A DNA stretch of 64,000 nucleotides from Streptomyces sp. NBC_01304 (lineage in GTDB: Bacteria; Actinomycetota; Actinomycetes; Streptomycetales; Streptomycetaceae). The stretch spans positions 9,734,001 to 9,798,000 of the forward strand of contig NZ_CP109055.1 in NCBI RefSeq assembly GCF_035975855.1, in the 5' to 3' direction. Below, piece by piece: positions 9,421 to 17,294 of this stretch (position 1 is the stretch's first letter; every line of letters begins with the position of its first letter). The position numbers and the translations under genes are program-made. The notes under the pieces are model-generated. The model ran no database searches, had not been told where the DNA came from, and was given only the letters and a program-made list of their open reading frames with translations.

Positions 9421-9788
9421 ATCTGAAGATCGACCTTGCCTGGCTCCTCATGATCGCCGAGCAGAAGACACCGTCCGACCCTCAAGTCACCGACTGGGGC
9501 TCGCTGGTGGCCGCCGTGAGCCGACACGACGCGGAGATATTCGGGACCCCCGTCTACGACGACCCGCACACGCGGGCCGCCGCCCTGCTGCAACAACTGC
9601 TGCACATCCCGGCGTTGGAACGCTCCAACGCCATGTTCGCCTCGGCCGTCGCGTACGCCTATCTCGTCGCCAGCGGCCTCAAGGTCGCCACGACGCCCGA
9701 GCAGGTGCGGGAGCTGGCCCGCCTGGTGAAGGACGGCGCGGCGGGGGTGCGGGAGATCGCGGCGGAGCTGCGGAGGTGGAGCCTTTGA
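9417..9788 (+). CDS. Doc/Fic-like putative toxin with degenerate active motif
   Basis: This all-helical 123-residue protein is coupled to the antitoxin gene by a 4-nt TTGA overlap. Length, helix pattern and the block AAALLQQLLHIPALERSNAMFASAVAYAYLVASG align with Doc-type Fic proteins. In active Doc/Fic proteins this place reads H-P-F-x-D-G-N-K-R-T-A. Here it is IPALERSNAMFASA (about 64-77): the catalytic His, the Asp-Gly and the Lys-Arg are gone, with one Asn kept. It therefore probably cannot transfer a phosphate or AMP group. Streptomyces databases name this family the toxin component of a Fic system; real toxicity is unproven. Confidence 0.65.
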   Translation: MNLKIDLAWLLMIAEQKTPSDPQVTDWGSLVAAVSRHDAEIFGTPVYDDPHTRAAALLQQLLHIPALERSNAMFASAVAYAYLVASGLKVATTPEQVRELARLVKDGAAGVREIAAELRRWSL

Positions 9789-9810
9789 GGTCCGGGGCTC
9801 CAGGGCGCTG

Positions 9811-10506
9811 TTAGCTCTTCGGGACCTCGGTCTCCCGGGCTTCGGGCGGTCGGATCGCCGAGCCGAGCACGCAGAACGACGAAGGCAGCCGCGGGCCCTT
9901 CTCCGGCACCATGACCCGCCGGTAGTCGCCGAGACCGAACCCCGCGGCCTCCATCGCGTCGAGGGGCTCCCGCGCCACGTGGCAGCCGCCGAACAGCAGC
10001 GGCCACACCGTGCGGTCCAGGCCCTTCTGCGCGGCGATCATCCCCCGGCCCGCCGGGGCCCGGCCGTGCTCGAAGAAGCGCAGCTGACCGCCCGGCCGCA
10101 GCACCCGCCGCACCTCGGCCAGGGCCCGCGACACATCGCGCACGCTGCACAGCACCAGGGAGAGCACCGCCGCGTCGAACGCCTCGCTCTTGACCGGCAG
10201 GGCCTCCGCCGCGCCCGGCACCACATCGACCGGCACCTCGGCGCGCGACGCGGCCTCCACCGCCAACTGCCGTAGCATCCGCTCGGGTTCGATCGCCACG
10301 ACCTCGGACACGGCGGACGGGTAGTGGGCGAAGTTGAGTCCGTTGCCCGCGCCGATCTCGATGACCCGGCCGCTGAGCCCGGCGAGGAGCTCCTCGCGGT
10401 GGCGTCCGATCACCTTCTCGGCGCTCGCGCTCTGCCAGGCGTAGAAGCGGGCGAACAGCGGGTGGTGGACGGCGTCCCTCGGGACTTTGGGGCTGCGTGG
10501 CGACAT
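9811..10506 (-). CDS. Class I SAM-dependent methyltransferase
   Basis: This 231-residue Rossmann-type methyltransferase has motif I VIEIGAGNGLNFAHYP (about 48-63), the acidic turn VVAIEPE, motif II-like AEALPVKSEAFDAAVLSLVLCSV and the post-motif LRPGGQLRFFEHGRAP. This is the UbiE/methyltransf_11 pattern, and the phrase EHGRAP is frequent in small thiol/phospholipid methyltransferase-like proteins. The ATG at 10504-10506 has AGGAGGG upstream; a longer frame would add 21 arginine-rich residues. It is a single leftward gene behind the VOC gene. The substrate is unknown. Confidence 0.85.
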   Translation of the reverse strand: MSPRSPKVPRDAVHHPLFARFYAWQSASAEKVIGRHREELLAGLSGRVIEIGAGNGLNFAHYPSAVSEVVAIEPERMLRQLAVEAASRAEVPVDVVPGAAEALPVKSEAFDAAVLSLVLCSVRDVSRALAEVRRVLRPGGQLRFFEHGRAPAGRGMIAAQKGLDRTVWPLLFGGCHVAREPLDAMEAAGFGLGDYRRVMVPEKGPRLPSSFCVLGSAIRPPEARETEVPKS

Positions 10507-10575
10507 GTGCTGGTCCCTCCTGCGCGGGCGGGGCGGATACCGCGATTGTGCCCGCGCCCGGGACCTCATGACCCG

Positions 10576-10920
10576 TCAGACGGCAACGAAACAGAACTCG
10601 TTGCCCTCGGGGTCGCGCAGCACCTGGAACGACCCCTGCGCATCGGTGACGACGCCGCCGGTCAACTCCGCGCCCAGCGCGACGGCTTCGGCGCCGGCCG
10701 CGGCGATGTCTCCGGCGTCCAGGTCGAGGTGCACGCGATTCTTGACTGTCTTGCCCTCGGGGACGCGCTGGAAGGCCAGGCGGGTGAAGCCCTCCACGTC
10801 GACGTACGACCAGTCGGCGCTGCGGTCCACGGGGGTGCCGCCGAGGAGGGCGGCCCAGAAGCGGACCAGCTTTGCGGGGTCGGCGCAGTCGAAGACGATC
10901 TCGTCGATACGGGCTCGCAT
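10576..10920 (-). CDS. VOC (glyoxalase/bleomycin-resistance-like) family protein
   Basis: This 114-residue protein has one vicinal-oxygen-chelate module. Signatures are DEIVFDCADPAKLVRFWAALLG at the N-terminus, the central NRVHLDLDAGDIAAA and the C-terminal DPEGNEFCFVAV, with the usual metal-ligand His and Glu positions. A paralogue lies at 19768-20160. The ATG at 10918-10920 is the natural start, with only a weak ribosome binding site. The substrate cannot be read from the sequence. Confidence 0.85.
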   Translation of the reverse strand: MRARIDEIVFDCADPAKLVRFWAALLGGTPVDRSADWSYVDVEGFTRLAFQRVPEGKTVKNRVHLDLDAGDIAAAGAEAVALGAELTGGVVTDAQGSFQVLRDPEGNEFCFVAV

Positions 10921-11002
10921 GGCGTTGAGGGTACGTGGCCGGGGGTCGGTGCCTTCTTCTGCCCCTCCCCGCCCCTTCCCGTAAGGCTGCGCCCCCTTCC
11001 GC

Positions 11003-11042
11003 CCTGCGGGCGGTGTCCTCAAACGCCGGACGGGCTGAGGGG
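11003..11042. repeat. Streptomyces-type interspersed repeat overlapping the bioD stop
   Basis: The leftward-strand sequence TCAGCCCGTCCGGCGTTTGAG, followed by GGACACCGCCCGCAGGGCGG, matches from memory a very common intergenic repeat of Streptomyces genomes. The bioD stop (11019-11021) lies inside it, so the last residues (PLSPSGV) appear to be repeat-encoded. Confidence 0.6.
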
Positions 11043-11726
11043 GACCCAGCTCCCGCCCAGCTCCGCCCCGAGCCAACTGCCCGCCCGCGCCCGGAAGTCC
11101 GCGGGGTCCAGGGATCCCGCGCCCTCGGGCAGTGCGCCGAGGAGCGGGGCCCCTGCCGCCACCGGAAGATCCTCCAGGTTGCACCGCTCGGCGAGCCCCG
11201 GTGCCGCGGGCAGGCTGCCCACGACGACGCCCGCCTGGCGCAGGCCCCGTGCCCGCAGGGCCTCCGCGGTCAGCGTCGTGATGTTGAGCGTGCCCAGGCC
11301 GGCCGCGGCCACCACGAGCACCGGCGCGTCGAGGAGCCGTGCCACGTCCGCCAGCGTCGCCCCCTCGTCGTCGAGCCGCACGAGCAGGCCGCCCGCGCCC
11401 TCGACCAGCACGAGATCGTGCGAGGCGGCCAACTCGGCCACCGCGTCGGCGATGTCCTGCGGCCGGACCGGTGCCATGCCCGAGCGCCGGGCCGCGGTGT
11501 TGGGCGCCAACGGCTCGGGGTAGCGGGCGAGTTCAAGCGTCGTGACCGCCCCGGCGAGCCGCACCACCTCTTCCGCGTCCCCGCGCTCGCCGGGCGCCAC
11601 CCCGGTCTGGGCGGGCTTGACCACGGCCACGGACTTCCCGCCCTGCAGCGCGACCGCGGCCACCGCGGCGGTCGTCACTGTCTTGCCGATCTCGGTCCCG
11701 GTCCCGCTGATCACGAGTACTGCCAT
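11019..11726 (-). CDS. bioD: Dethiobiotin synthetase
   Basis: This 235-residue cytoplasmic ATPase closes the ureido ring: 7,8-diaminopelargonate + CO2 + ATP gives dethiobiotin, the third step of biotin ring assembly. It has the P-loop GTGTEIGKT (8-16), the substrate motif VKPAQTG (about 37-43) and VLVEGAGGLLV (about 106-116, G-rich second motif). The ATG at 11724-11726 follows AAGGCAGGA. It is the last gene of the leftward bioB-bioA-bioD set. A 157-base gap after bioA holds a tandem repeat and an interspersed repeat, so it may have some independent expression. Its C-terminus ends inside a genome repeat. Confidence 0.95.
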   Translation of the reverse strand: MAVLVISGTGTEIGKTVTTAAVAAVALQGGKSVAVVKPAQTGVAPGERGDAEEVVRLAGAVTTLELARYPEPLAPNTAARRSGMAPVRPQDIADAVAELAASHDLVLVEGAGGLLVRLDDEGATLADVARLLDAPVLVVAAAGLGTLNITTLTAEALRARGLRQAGVVVGSLPAAPGLAERCNLEDLPVAAGAPLLGALPEGAGSLDPADFRARAGSWLGAELGGSWVPLSPSGV

Positions 11727-11756
11727 GTCCTGCCTTTCGTAAAGCTGCCGTATCCC

Positions 11757-11811
11757 GTGCCCCGCAGGGGCGCGGGGAACTGCGCGAACGGCCCCCACCG
11801 GCCTGCAGATG
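11757..11811. repeat. Streptomyces-type interspersed hairpin repeat between bioA and bioD
   Basis: The sequence GCCCCGCAGGGGCGCGGGG, followed by AACTGCGCGAACGGCCCCC and ACCGGCCTGCAG, matches from memory an abundant Streptomyces intergenic repeat. It can form a strong hairpin (CCCCG/CGGGG). It sits just upstream of bioD. Confidence 0.6.
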
Positions 11812-11820
11812 ACGAACTAC

Positions 11821-11856
11821 CGAGTCCTGAACCGAGTCCTGAACCGAGTCCTGAAC
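11821..11856. repeat. 3 x 12-bp perfect tandem repeat
   Basis: CGAGTCCTGAAC is repeated three times without a gap, with a decayed fourth copy (CGGTTCCGGAAG). It lies in the bioA-bioD spacer, 28 bases beyond the bioA stop. Confidence 0.9.
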
Positions 11857-11883
11857 CGGTTCCGGAAGCCGGGAAAGACCGAC

Positions 11884-13197
11884 TCAACCTCGCACGGCAG
11901 CGGAGCGCACCGCTCGGCAGATCCGTGCCAGATCCCCGTCCCCGGTGACGTACGGCGGCATCGTGTAGATCAGATCGCGGAACGGCCGCACCCACACGCC
12001 CTCGCGCACCGCGGCCCGCGTGGCCGCCTCCATGTCCACCGGGTGGTCGAGCTGGACCACGCCGATCGCGCCGAGCACCCGCACATCGGCGACCCCCGGC
12101 AGCTCAGCGACCTCCGCGAGCCCGTCGCGCAGGCCGGTCTCGATCCGCTTGACCTCGGTCTGCCAGTCCTGGGCGAGCAGCAGGCCGAGCGAGGCGTCGG
12201 CGACCGCGCACGCCAGGGGATTGCCCATGAACGTCGGCCCGTGGGCCAGGACCGGCACCTCGCCCCGCGAGATGCCGTCCGCGACCCGCGACGTGCACAA
12301 GGTCGCGGCCAACGACATGTAGCCGCCGGTCAGGGCCTTGCCCACACACATCACATCGGGGCTCACCGCCGCATGGTCGGCCGCGAACAGCGCGCCCGTG
12401 CGGCCGAAACCGGTCGCGATCTCGTCGAAGACGAGCAGCACGTCGTGTGCGTCGCACGCCTCGCGCAGGACCCGCAGGTACTCGGGGGAGTGGAAGCGCA
12501 TCCCGCCCGCGCCCTGCACGACCGGCTCCACGATCACCGCCGCGAGCTCGTCCGCGTACCGCCCGATCCGCTCACGGAGCAGCTCGGCGTACGCCTCGTC
12601 GAAGACGGCGGGCGGCGGGTCGGCGAACACCTGCCGGGGCAGCGCCCCCGACCACAGCTCGTGCATGCCGCCTTCGGGGTCGCACACCGACATGGGCTGC
12701 CAGGTGTCGCCGTGATAGCCGCCGCGCCAGGTGAACAGGCGCTTCTTCTCGGGCCGACCGAGCGAGCGCCAGTACTGCAGGCACATCTTGATGGCGACCT
12801 CGACCGACACGGACCCCGAGTCGCAGAGGAAGACATGCTCCAGGCCGTCCGGCGACATGTCGACAAGCCGCTTCGAGAGCCGCACGGCGGGCTCGTGCGT
12901 GAGCCCGCCGAACATCACATGGCTCATCTTCTCCAGCTGGCCACGGACCGCGTCGTTGAGCACGGGGTGGTTGTAGCCGTGGATGGCCGACCACCAGGAC
13001 GACATGCCGTCGACCAGCTCGGCGCCGTCCGCGAGGCGCAGCCGCACCCCGGAAGCGGAATCGACCACGAGGGGTTCCTGCCGGCCCGGCATCGGTCCGT
13101 ACGGGTGCCACACGTGCTTGCGGTCGAGGGCGAGCAGGTCGTGCACGGGCAGCCCAGGCAGTCCGGGAAGGTGCTGTGCGGGGAGCTGGTCAGGCAT
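11884..13197 (-). CDS. bioA: Adenosylmethionine-8-amino-7-oxononanoate aminotransferase
   Basis: This 437-residue class III PLP aminotransferase converts KAPA to 7,8-diaminopelargonate with S-adenosylmethionine as amino donor. Family marks are HVWHPYGPM at the N-terminus (typical BioA opening), [46 protein letters not shown] (cofactor Asp) and [14 protein letters not shown], which holds the PLP lysine. The WW pair of [10 protein letters not shown] is diagnostic for BioA over other class III enzymes. The ATG overlaps the end of bioB by 8 bases (13190-13197), so it is translationally coupled. Confidence 0.96.
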   Translation of the reverse strand: MPDQLPAQHLPGLPGLPVHDLLALDRKHVWHPYGPMPGRQEPLVVDSASGVRLRLADGAELVDGMSSWWSAIHGYNHPVLNDAVRGQLEKMSHVMFGGLTHEPAVRLSKRLVDMSPDGLEHVFLCDSGSVSVEVAIKMCLQYWRSLGRPEKKRLFTWRGGYHGDTWQPMSVCDPEGGMHELWSGALPRQVFADPPPAVFDEAYAELLRERIGRYADELAAVIVEPVVQGAGGMRFHSPEYLRVLREACDAHDVLLVFDEIATGFGRTGALFAADHAAVSPDVMCVGKALTGGYMSLAATLCTSRVADGISRGEVPVLAHGPTFMGNPLACAVADASLGLLLAQDWQTEVKRIETGLRDGLAEVAELPGVADVRVLGAIGVVQLDHPVDMEAATRAAVREGVWVRPFRDLIYTMPPYVTGDGDLARICRAVRSAAVRG

Positions 13198-14449
13198 TGG
13201 GTGCGAGGTCCGTTCCCGCGCCCCGGCGACGTACCGCCACCAGGTCCGTCCGCGCGGCCGGCACCTCGGCCGGGGCCGGGGCCGCGTCCTGGGCCGAAGC
13301 GGAATCCTCGTCGGCGGCGCCCGGACCGCACGGCCCGCAGCCCCCGCCCGCATGCGAACCGCAGCCGCTGCTCTCGTGCGAACCGCAGCCACCGGACCCG
13401 GCACCGGACTCGTGCGAGCCGCACCCGGCCGCCGCGATCGCGTCCGCCCGGTGCTCGGGCAGCGTCACCGTGCCCGCGCCCTCCACCTCGAACCCGGCGT
13501 CCGCGATCATGTCGAGGTCCGCCTGGCCCGCCTGGCCCTCACTGGTCAGGTAGTCGCCGAGGAAGATCGAGTTGGCCAGGTGCAGCGCGAGCGGCTGCAG
13601 CGTGCGCAGATGGACCTCGCGCCCGCCCGCGAGCCGTACCTCCACGTCCGGGCAGACGAAGCGGACCATCGCGAGGATGCGCAGCGCGCGCTGCGGCGTG
13701 AGGTTCCACTCCTTGGCGAGCGGCGTGCCCTCGAACGGGATGAGGAAGTTGACCGGCACCGAGTCGGGGTCGAGCTCGCGCAGCGAGAACACGACGTCGA
13801 CCAGGTCGTCGTCGCTCTCGCCCATGCCCGCGATCAGACCCGAGCAGGCCGACAGGCCCGCGGCCTGCGCCTGGTGCACGGTGTCCACGCGGTCCGCATA
13901 GGTGTGCGTGGTCGTGATGTCCCCGTACGTCCCCTCGGACGTGTTCAGGTTGTGGTTGTACGCGTCCGCCCCGGCCTCGCGCAGCCGGCCGGCCTGGCCC
14001 TCGGAGAGCAGACCGAGGCAGGCGCACACCTCGACGCCCTCGTTCTGCTCCTTGATCGCCTCAATGGTCTTGGAGACCCGGTCGACGTCGCGGTCCGTCG
14101 GGCCGCGCCCGCTCGCCACCAGGCAGACCCGCTTGGCGCCGCCCGCGACACCGGCGGCCGCGGCCTTGGACGCCTCGTCCGGCTTCAGCCACGTGTACTT
14201 GAGGATCTCGGCCTTCGACCCGAGCCGCTGCGAGCAGTAGGAGCAGTCCTCGGGACAGAGCCCCGACTTCAGATTCACCAGGTAGTTCAGCTTCACCCGC
14301 CGCCCGAACCACTGCCTGCGCACCTTCCCGGCCGCGGCCACCACATCGAGCAGCTCGTCGTCGGAGGTCGCCAGCACGGCGAGCGCCTCTGCGCGGGTCG
14401 GCAGCTCGCGCCGAAGCCCCTTGTCCACCAGCGTGTTCAGCAGGTCCAT
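13190..14449 (-). CDS. bioB: Biotin synthase with Cys/His/Gly-rich C-terminal tail
   Basis: This 419-residue radical SAM enzyme inserts sulfur into dethiobiotin. The [4Fe-4S] motif is CPEDCSYC (C65, C69, C72). Further BioB marks are [43 protein letters not shown] and [13 protein letters not shown]. The core ends near residue 340, giving the usual length of about 340-350. A tail of about 75 residues follows, with repeated CGSHE/CGSHA units and CGPCGPG (nine or so Cys), then an Ala/Pro-rich end. The tail is absent from E. coli BioB; metal or sulfur handling is a guess. The ATG at 14447-14449 fits the conserved N-terminus. It is first in the leftward bio operon and divergent from bioF. Confidence 0.96.
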   Translation of the reverse strand: MDLLNTLVDKGLRRELPTRAEALAVLATSDDELLDVVAAAGKVRRQWFGRRVKLNYLVNLKSGLCPEDCSYCSQRLGSKAEILKYTWLKPDEASKAAAAGVAGGAKRVCLVASGRGPTDRDVDRVSKTIEAIKEQNEGVEVCACLGLLSEGQAGRLREAGADAYNHNLNTSEGTYGDITTTHTYADRVDTVHQAQAAGLSACSGLIAGMGESDDDLVDVVFSLRELDPDSVPVNFLIPFEGTPLAKEWNLTPQRALRILAMVRFVCPDVEVRLAGGREVHLRTLQPLALHLANSIFLGDYLTSEGQAGQADLDMIADAGFEVEGAGTVTLPEHRADAIAAAGCGSHESGAGSGGCGSHESSGCGSHAGGGCGPCGPGAADEDSASAQDAAPAPAEVPAARTDLVAVRRRGAGTDLAPNA

Positions 14450-14516
14450 GAGGTCAGATCCTGGCTTACGTCCCCGCCCCCGGCCAAGTGGGAACCTCAC
14501 AAGAGATCGCGTCCGA

Positions 14517-14536
14517 GGTGTGGGTATCGCCACACC
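14517..14536. promoter_or_regulatory. palindrome in the bioB-bioF divergent promoter region
   Basis: The 7-base arms GGTGTGG and CCACACC flank GTATCG. The site abuts the probable -35 of bioF (CTGACC, 14537-14542) and lies 68 bases from the bioB start. The position suits an operator controlling both directions. Confidence 0.45.
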
Positions 14537-14563
14537 CTGACCAGGCGGTCGCGCCGCTAGGGT
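14537..14563 (+). promoter_or_regulatory. candidate bioF promoter
   Basis: A TAGGGT -10 hexamer (14558-14563, typical of the Streptomyces housekeeping sigma factor) lies 15 bases after CTGACC (14537-14542). A transcript would start near 14570, about 50 bases before the bioF ATG. Confidence 0.4.
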
Positions 14564-14621
14564 CTGTTGACTGCCGACAAAAGCACGTGCTCATCAGGCA
14601 CCAGGACCCGAGGGACGGCCG

Positions 14622-15785
14622 ATGCACCGCGAGGCGACAGACCAGGAACCCGCCGAGGCCCCCTTCGGCTGGATCGACGAGCAGGCCGAGCAGCGCCGCC
14701 GCGCGGGCCTGGTCCGCACCCTGCGCCCGCGCCCCGCAGCCTCGGACCTGCTGGACCTCGCGAGCAACGACTATCTGGGCCTCGCCCACCACCCCGAGGT
14801 CACCGAGGGCGCGGCCGGGGCCGCCCGGCTCTGGGGCGCGGGCGCGACCGGCTCCCGTCTGGTCACCGGCACCACGGAGCTGCACGCCGAACTCGAGCGG
14901 GAGCTGGCCGAGTTCTGCGGCTTCGAGGCGGCCCTGGTCCTTTCCTCCGGGTACGCCGCCAACCTCGCCGCCGTCACCGCGCTCGCCCCGCACGGCTCGC
15001 TGCTCGTCTCCGACGCGGGCAACCACGCCTCGCTCATCGACGGCTGCCGGCTCGCGCGCGCAGCCACCTCGGTGGCCGCGCACGCCGACGTCGACGCCTT
15101 CGCCAAGGCCCTCGACGGTCACCGCGGGCCCGCCCTCGCCGTCACCGACTCCGTCTTCTCCGTCGATGGCGACGCGGCCCCGCTGCCCGAACTGGCCGCC
15201 ACTTGCCGGGAGTTCGGCGCCGGGCTGCTCCTCGACGACGCGCACGGCCTGGGCGTCCTCGGCGAGGGCGGCCGGGGCGCGGCGCACGCGGCGGGGCTCG
15301 CGGGCGACGCGGACGTGGTCGCCACGCTCACCCTGTCCAAGTCCCTCGGCAGCCAGGGTGGCGCGGTCCTCGGCCCCGCGAAGGTGATCCAGCACCTGGT
15401 CAACACGGCCCGCACCTTCATCTTCGACACGGGCCTGGCCCCGGCCGCGACCGGCGCCGCCCTCGCCGCCCTGCGCCTGCTGCGCCGCGAGCCCGGGCGG
15501 GCGGCGCGGGCCCGCGAGGTGGCGGCGGCGCTGCACGGGCAGCTCGCGGCGGCAGGGCTCCAGGCGGTACGTCCCGACGCCGCGGTCGTCTCCGTACGCG
15601 CGCCCTCGCCCGAGCAGGCCGTGCAGTGGGCGGCCGACTGCCGGGCGGCAGGCCTCTACGTCGGCTGCTTCCGGCCGCCGTCCGTGCCCGACGGCATCTC
15701 CCGGCTCCGGCTCACCGCCCGCGCGGACCTCACGGAGGCGCAGATCGCAGAGGCGGTGCGGACGATCGTCCGCACCGCCCCGTAG
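14622..15785 (+). CDS. bioF: 8-amino-7-oxononanoate synthase
   Basis: This 387-residue PLP-dependent alpha-oxoamine synthase condenses pimeloyl-thioester and L-alanine to KAPA, the first ring-forming step of biotin synthesis. The family blocks are DLASNDYLGLAHHPEV, GAGATGSRLVTGTTELHAELE, DSVFSVDGDAAPL, LLLDDAHGLGVLG and TLSKSLGSQGG, with the Schiff-base lysine (about K240) and its His/Asp partners. The ATG is preceded by GAGGGA at 10 bases. It is divergent from bioB across 172 bases that hold a palindrome and a TAGGGT promoter. Together with bioB, A and D it makes the ring-assembly set; no bioC/H or BioW/I genes are nearby. Confidence 0.95.
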   Translation: MHREATDQEPAEAPFGWIDEQAEQRRRAGLVRTLRPRPAASDLLDLASNDYLGLAHHPEVTEGAAGAARLWGAGATGSRLVTGTTELHAELERELAEFCGFEAALVLSSGYAANLAAVTALAPHGSLLVSDAGNHASLIDGCRLARAATSVAAHADVDAFAKALDGHRGPALAVTDSVFSVDGDAAPLPELAATCREFGAGLLLDDAHGLGVLGEGGRGAAHAAGLAGDADVVATLTLSKSLGSQGGAVLGPAKVIQHLVNTARTFIFDTGLAPAATGAALAALRLLRREPGRAARAREVAAALHGQLAAAGLQAVRPDAAVVSVRAPSPEQAVQWAADCRAAGLYVGCFRPPSVPDGISRLRLTARADLTEAQIAEAVRTIVRTAP

Positions 15786-15844
15786 GCGTCACCTTGCGCT
15801 CGGAACTCTGGGAACTCCCGGAACTCTGGGAGCTCTGGGAGCTT

Positions 15845-16114
15845 TCAGAACTCCTCGCCTCGGACGGCGTCGAGGAAGGCGTTCCAGACCGTGGGCGGGA
15901 AGAGCAGGGCCGGCCCCGTGGTGCGCTTCGAATCGCGTACCGCGAGCAGCCCGGCCAGCGGGCCCGCATGCAGGCCGCAGGCCTCCACGCAGTTGTTCAT
16001 TCCTGTGCTGCGGCTGCTGCGCAGCCAAGAGGCGCTGTGCGTCGTTTCGTTCAGAGAAGTGCTGGAGTCGTTCAGGGAAGTGCTTGAGGGTACGTACCGA
16101 GGCAGTGCATACAT
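15845..16114 (-). CDS. DUF397 small protein (partner of WhiJ-like regulator)
   Basis: This 89-residue protein has the DUF397 pattern: SASWLRSSRS, then NNCVEAC, then VRDSKRTTGPALLFPPTVWNAFLDAVR. In Streptomyces these genes nearly always sit beside an XRE regulator of the WhiJ/BldB-linked type and an ATPase resembling an anti-sigma factor. Both are present here (16124-16996 and 17295-17726). The ATG lies 9 bases after the regulator stop, so the two are co-transcribed. Its N-terminus (about 25 residues, Ser/Thr-rich) is longer than usual; an internal start near MNNCVEAC is less likely. It probably modulates the regulator. Confidence 0.85.
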   Translation of the reverse strand: MYALPRYVPSSTSLNDSSTSLNETTHSASWLRSSRSTGMNNCVEACGLHAGPLAGLLAVRDSKRTTGPALLFPPTVWNAFLDAVRGEEF

Positions 16115-16123
16115 GGTGCCTCC

Positions 16124-16996
16124 TTACGCGCCGTCTCCGATCCCGGCGATGAAATCCAACGTGTCCTCGGCCGAAAGAGCGTGCTCCTGAAGGGAGGTGA
16201 AGGCCTCGCTGTAGTCCTTGAGGTCTTCTTTCCGCTCGAGGTAGAGGCTACTCGTCAAGTGGTCTAGAACAACCACATCCAGATCAGCAATGTTCGGAAA
16301 GGAGAAGATTACGAAAGGCCCCGTGAGGCCGATATGGGCCCCGGCGGCAAAGGGCAGCACGTGCAGCCGCACATGGGGGAGCCGTCCCGCCTCGACCAGG
16401 GAGTGCAATTGCCGCGTCATCACCCGGTACCCGCCCACCGGCCGCCGCAGCACCGCCTCGTCCAGGATCGCCGCCAGTTCGAGCGGCGGATCCGGGCGAT
16501 CCGTGCGCAGCACCTCCTGCCGGGCGATCCGCACCTCCACCAGTGAGTCGACCTGGTCCTGCGGCATCCCGTCCAGCGCGGCCCGGGTCACCGCACGCGC
16601 ATAGTCGGGGGTCTGCAGCAGGCCCGGCACGACAGAGGTCTCCAGGGTGCGCATCCGGCAGGCCTGCGCCTCCAGGCTGATGAAGTCCCGGTAAGCGGGC
16701 GGCAGTAACGCCTTGTAGGCGTGCCACCATTGATGCCGGGCCGCACTGTCGCCGTCCGCGCCCGCCAACGCCTCGAGCAGCGCCCGCAGTTGGGGATCAC
16801 TCACCTCGTACGCGTCGAGCAGCAACAGCACATCGGCGGACTTGACCGCGCTGCGCCCGGTCTCGATCCGGCTCACCTTCGACTGGTGCCAGCCGACCAA
16901 CTCCGCGGCCGCGCCGCTGGTCAGCCCCGCGCGTCCGCGCAGTGCACGCAGCTCGGCACCCAGCTTGCGACGGCGTACCGCGGGACCGTACTGCAT
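16124..16996 (-). CDS. XRE-family regulator of the WhiJ-like type (HTH_31 + DUF5753)
   Basis: This 290-residue protein has an N-terminal helix-turn-helix (about 8-65: LGAELRALRGRAGLTSGAAAELV, then GWHQSKVSRIETGR). The long C-terminal DUF5753-like ligand domain includes SLEAQACRMRTLETSVVPGLLQTPDYARAV, VEVRIARQEVL and VIFSFPNIADLDVVVLDHLTSSLYLE. This is the standard architecture of Streptomyces WhiJ-like regulators tied to development and antibiotic control. The ATG at 16994-16996 follows AAGGAG. Its upstream region carries five 11-bp tandem repeats and an ATATGCATAT palindrome. The DUF397 gene follows at once; the ATPase gene is divergent. Confidence 0.9.
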   Translation of the reverse strand: MQYGPAVRRRKLGAELRALRGRAGLTSGAAAELVGWHQSKVSRIETGRSAVKSADVLLLLDAYEVSDPQLRALLEALAGADGDSAARHQWWHAYKALLPPAYRDFISLEAQACRMRTLETSVVPGLLQTPDYARAVTRAALDGMPQDQVDSLVEVRIARQEVLRTDRPDPPLELAAILDEAVLRRPVGGYRVMTRQLHSLVEAGRLPHVRLHVLPFAAGAHIGLTGPFVIFSFPNIADLDVVVLDHLTSSLYLERKEDLKDYSEAFTSLQEHALSAEDTLDFIAGIGDGA

Positions 16997-17026
16997 GCCC
17001 TGGCTCCTTCCGGTCAAGGCTGTGAA

Positions 17027-17081
17027 CGTCGTTGATGCGTCGTTGATGCGTCGTTGAAGCATCGTTGAAGCGTCGGTGGAA
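17027..17081. repeat. 5 x 11-bp tandem repeat upstream of the WhiJ-like gene
   Basis: Five adjacent 11-base units read CGTCGTTGATG, CGTCGTTGATG, CGTCGTTGAAG, CATCGTTGAAG and CGTCGGTGGAA. The array starts 31 bases upstream of the regulator ATG. The period is close to one helical turn, so bound proteins would face one side of the DNA. Confidence 0.85.
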
Positions 17082-17150
17082 CTTCGATGGGTCAGTCTGC
17101 CTCGCAAATACGGTCTTCCGTAGCAGAGTTCACCGCTTCGAGCGACAGAT

Positions 17151-17160
17151 ATATGCATAT
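17151..17160. promoter_or_regulatory. perfect palindrome in the WhiJ-like divergent region
   Basis: ATATGCATAT is a perfect 10-bp palindrome in otherwise G+C-rich DNA, midway between the divergent regulator and ATPase genes. It may be an operator or part of an A+T-rich promoter. Confidence 0.4.
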
Positions 17161-17294
17161 CTTGGGGGATCGGCCACCGTGACCGACTAGGTAGTGGCAG
17201 TCTGGCGCGAAGCACCAGTCCGGGGCCGTCCGTGGTTGCTCGTTCATCGGCTATTGCCGGAGCCCGGCCCCGGTGGGAAAGGGACAGCGTCGCC

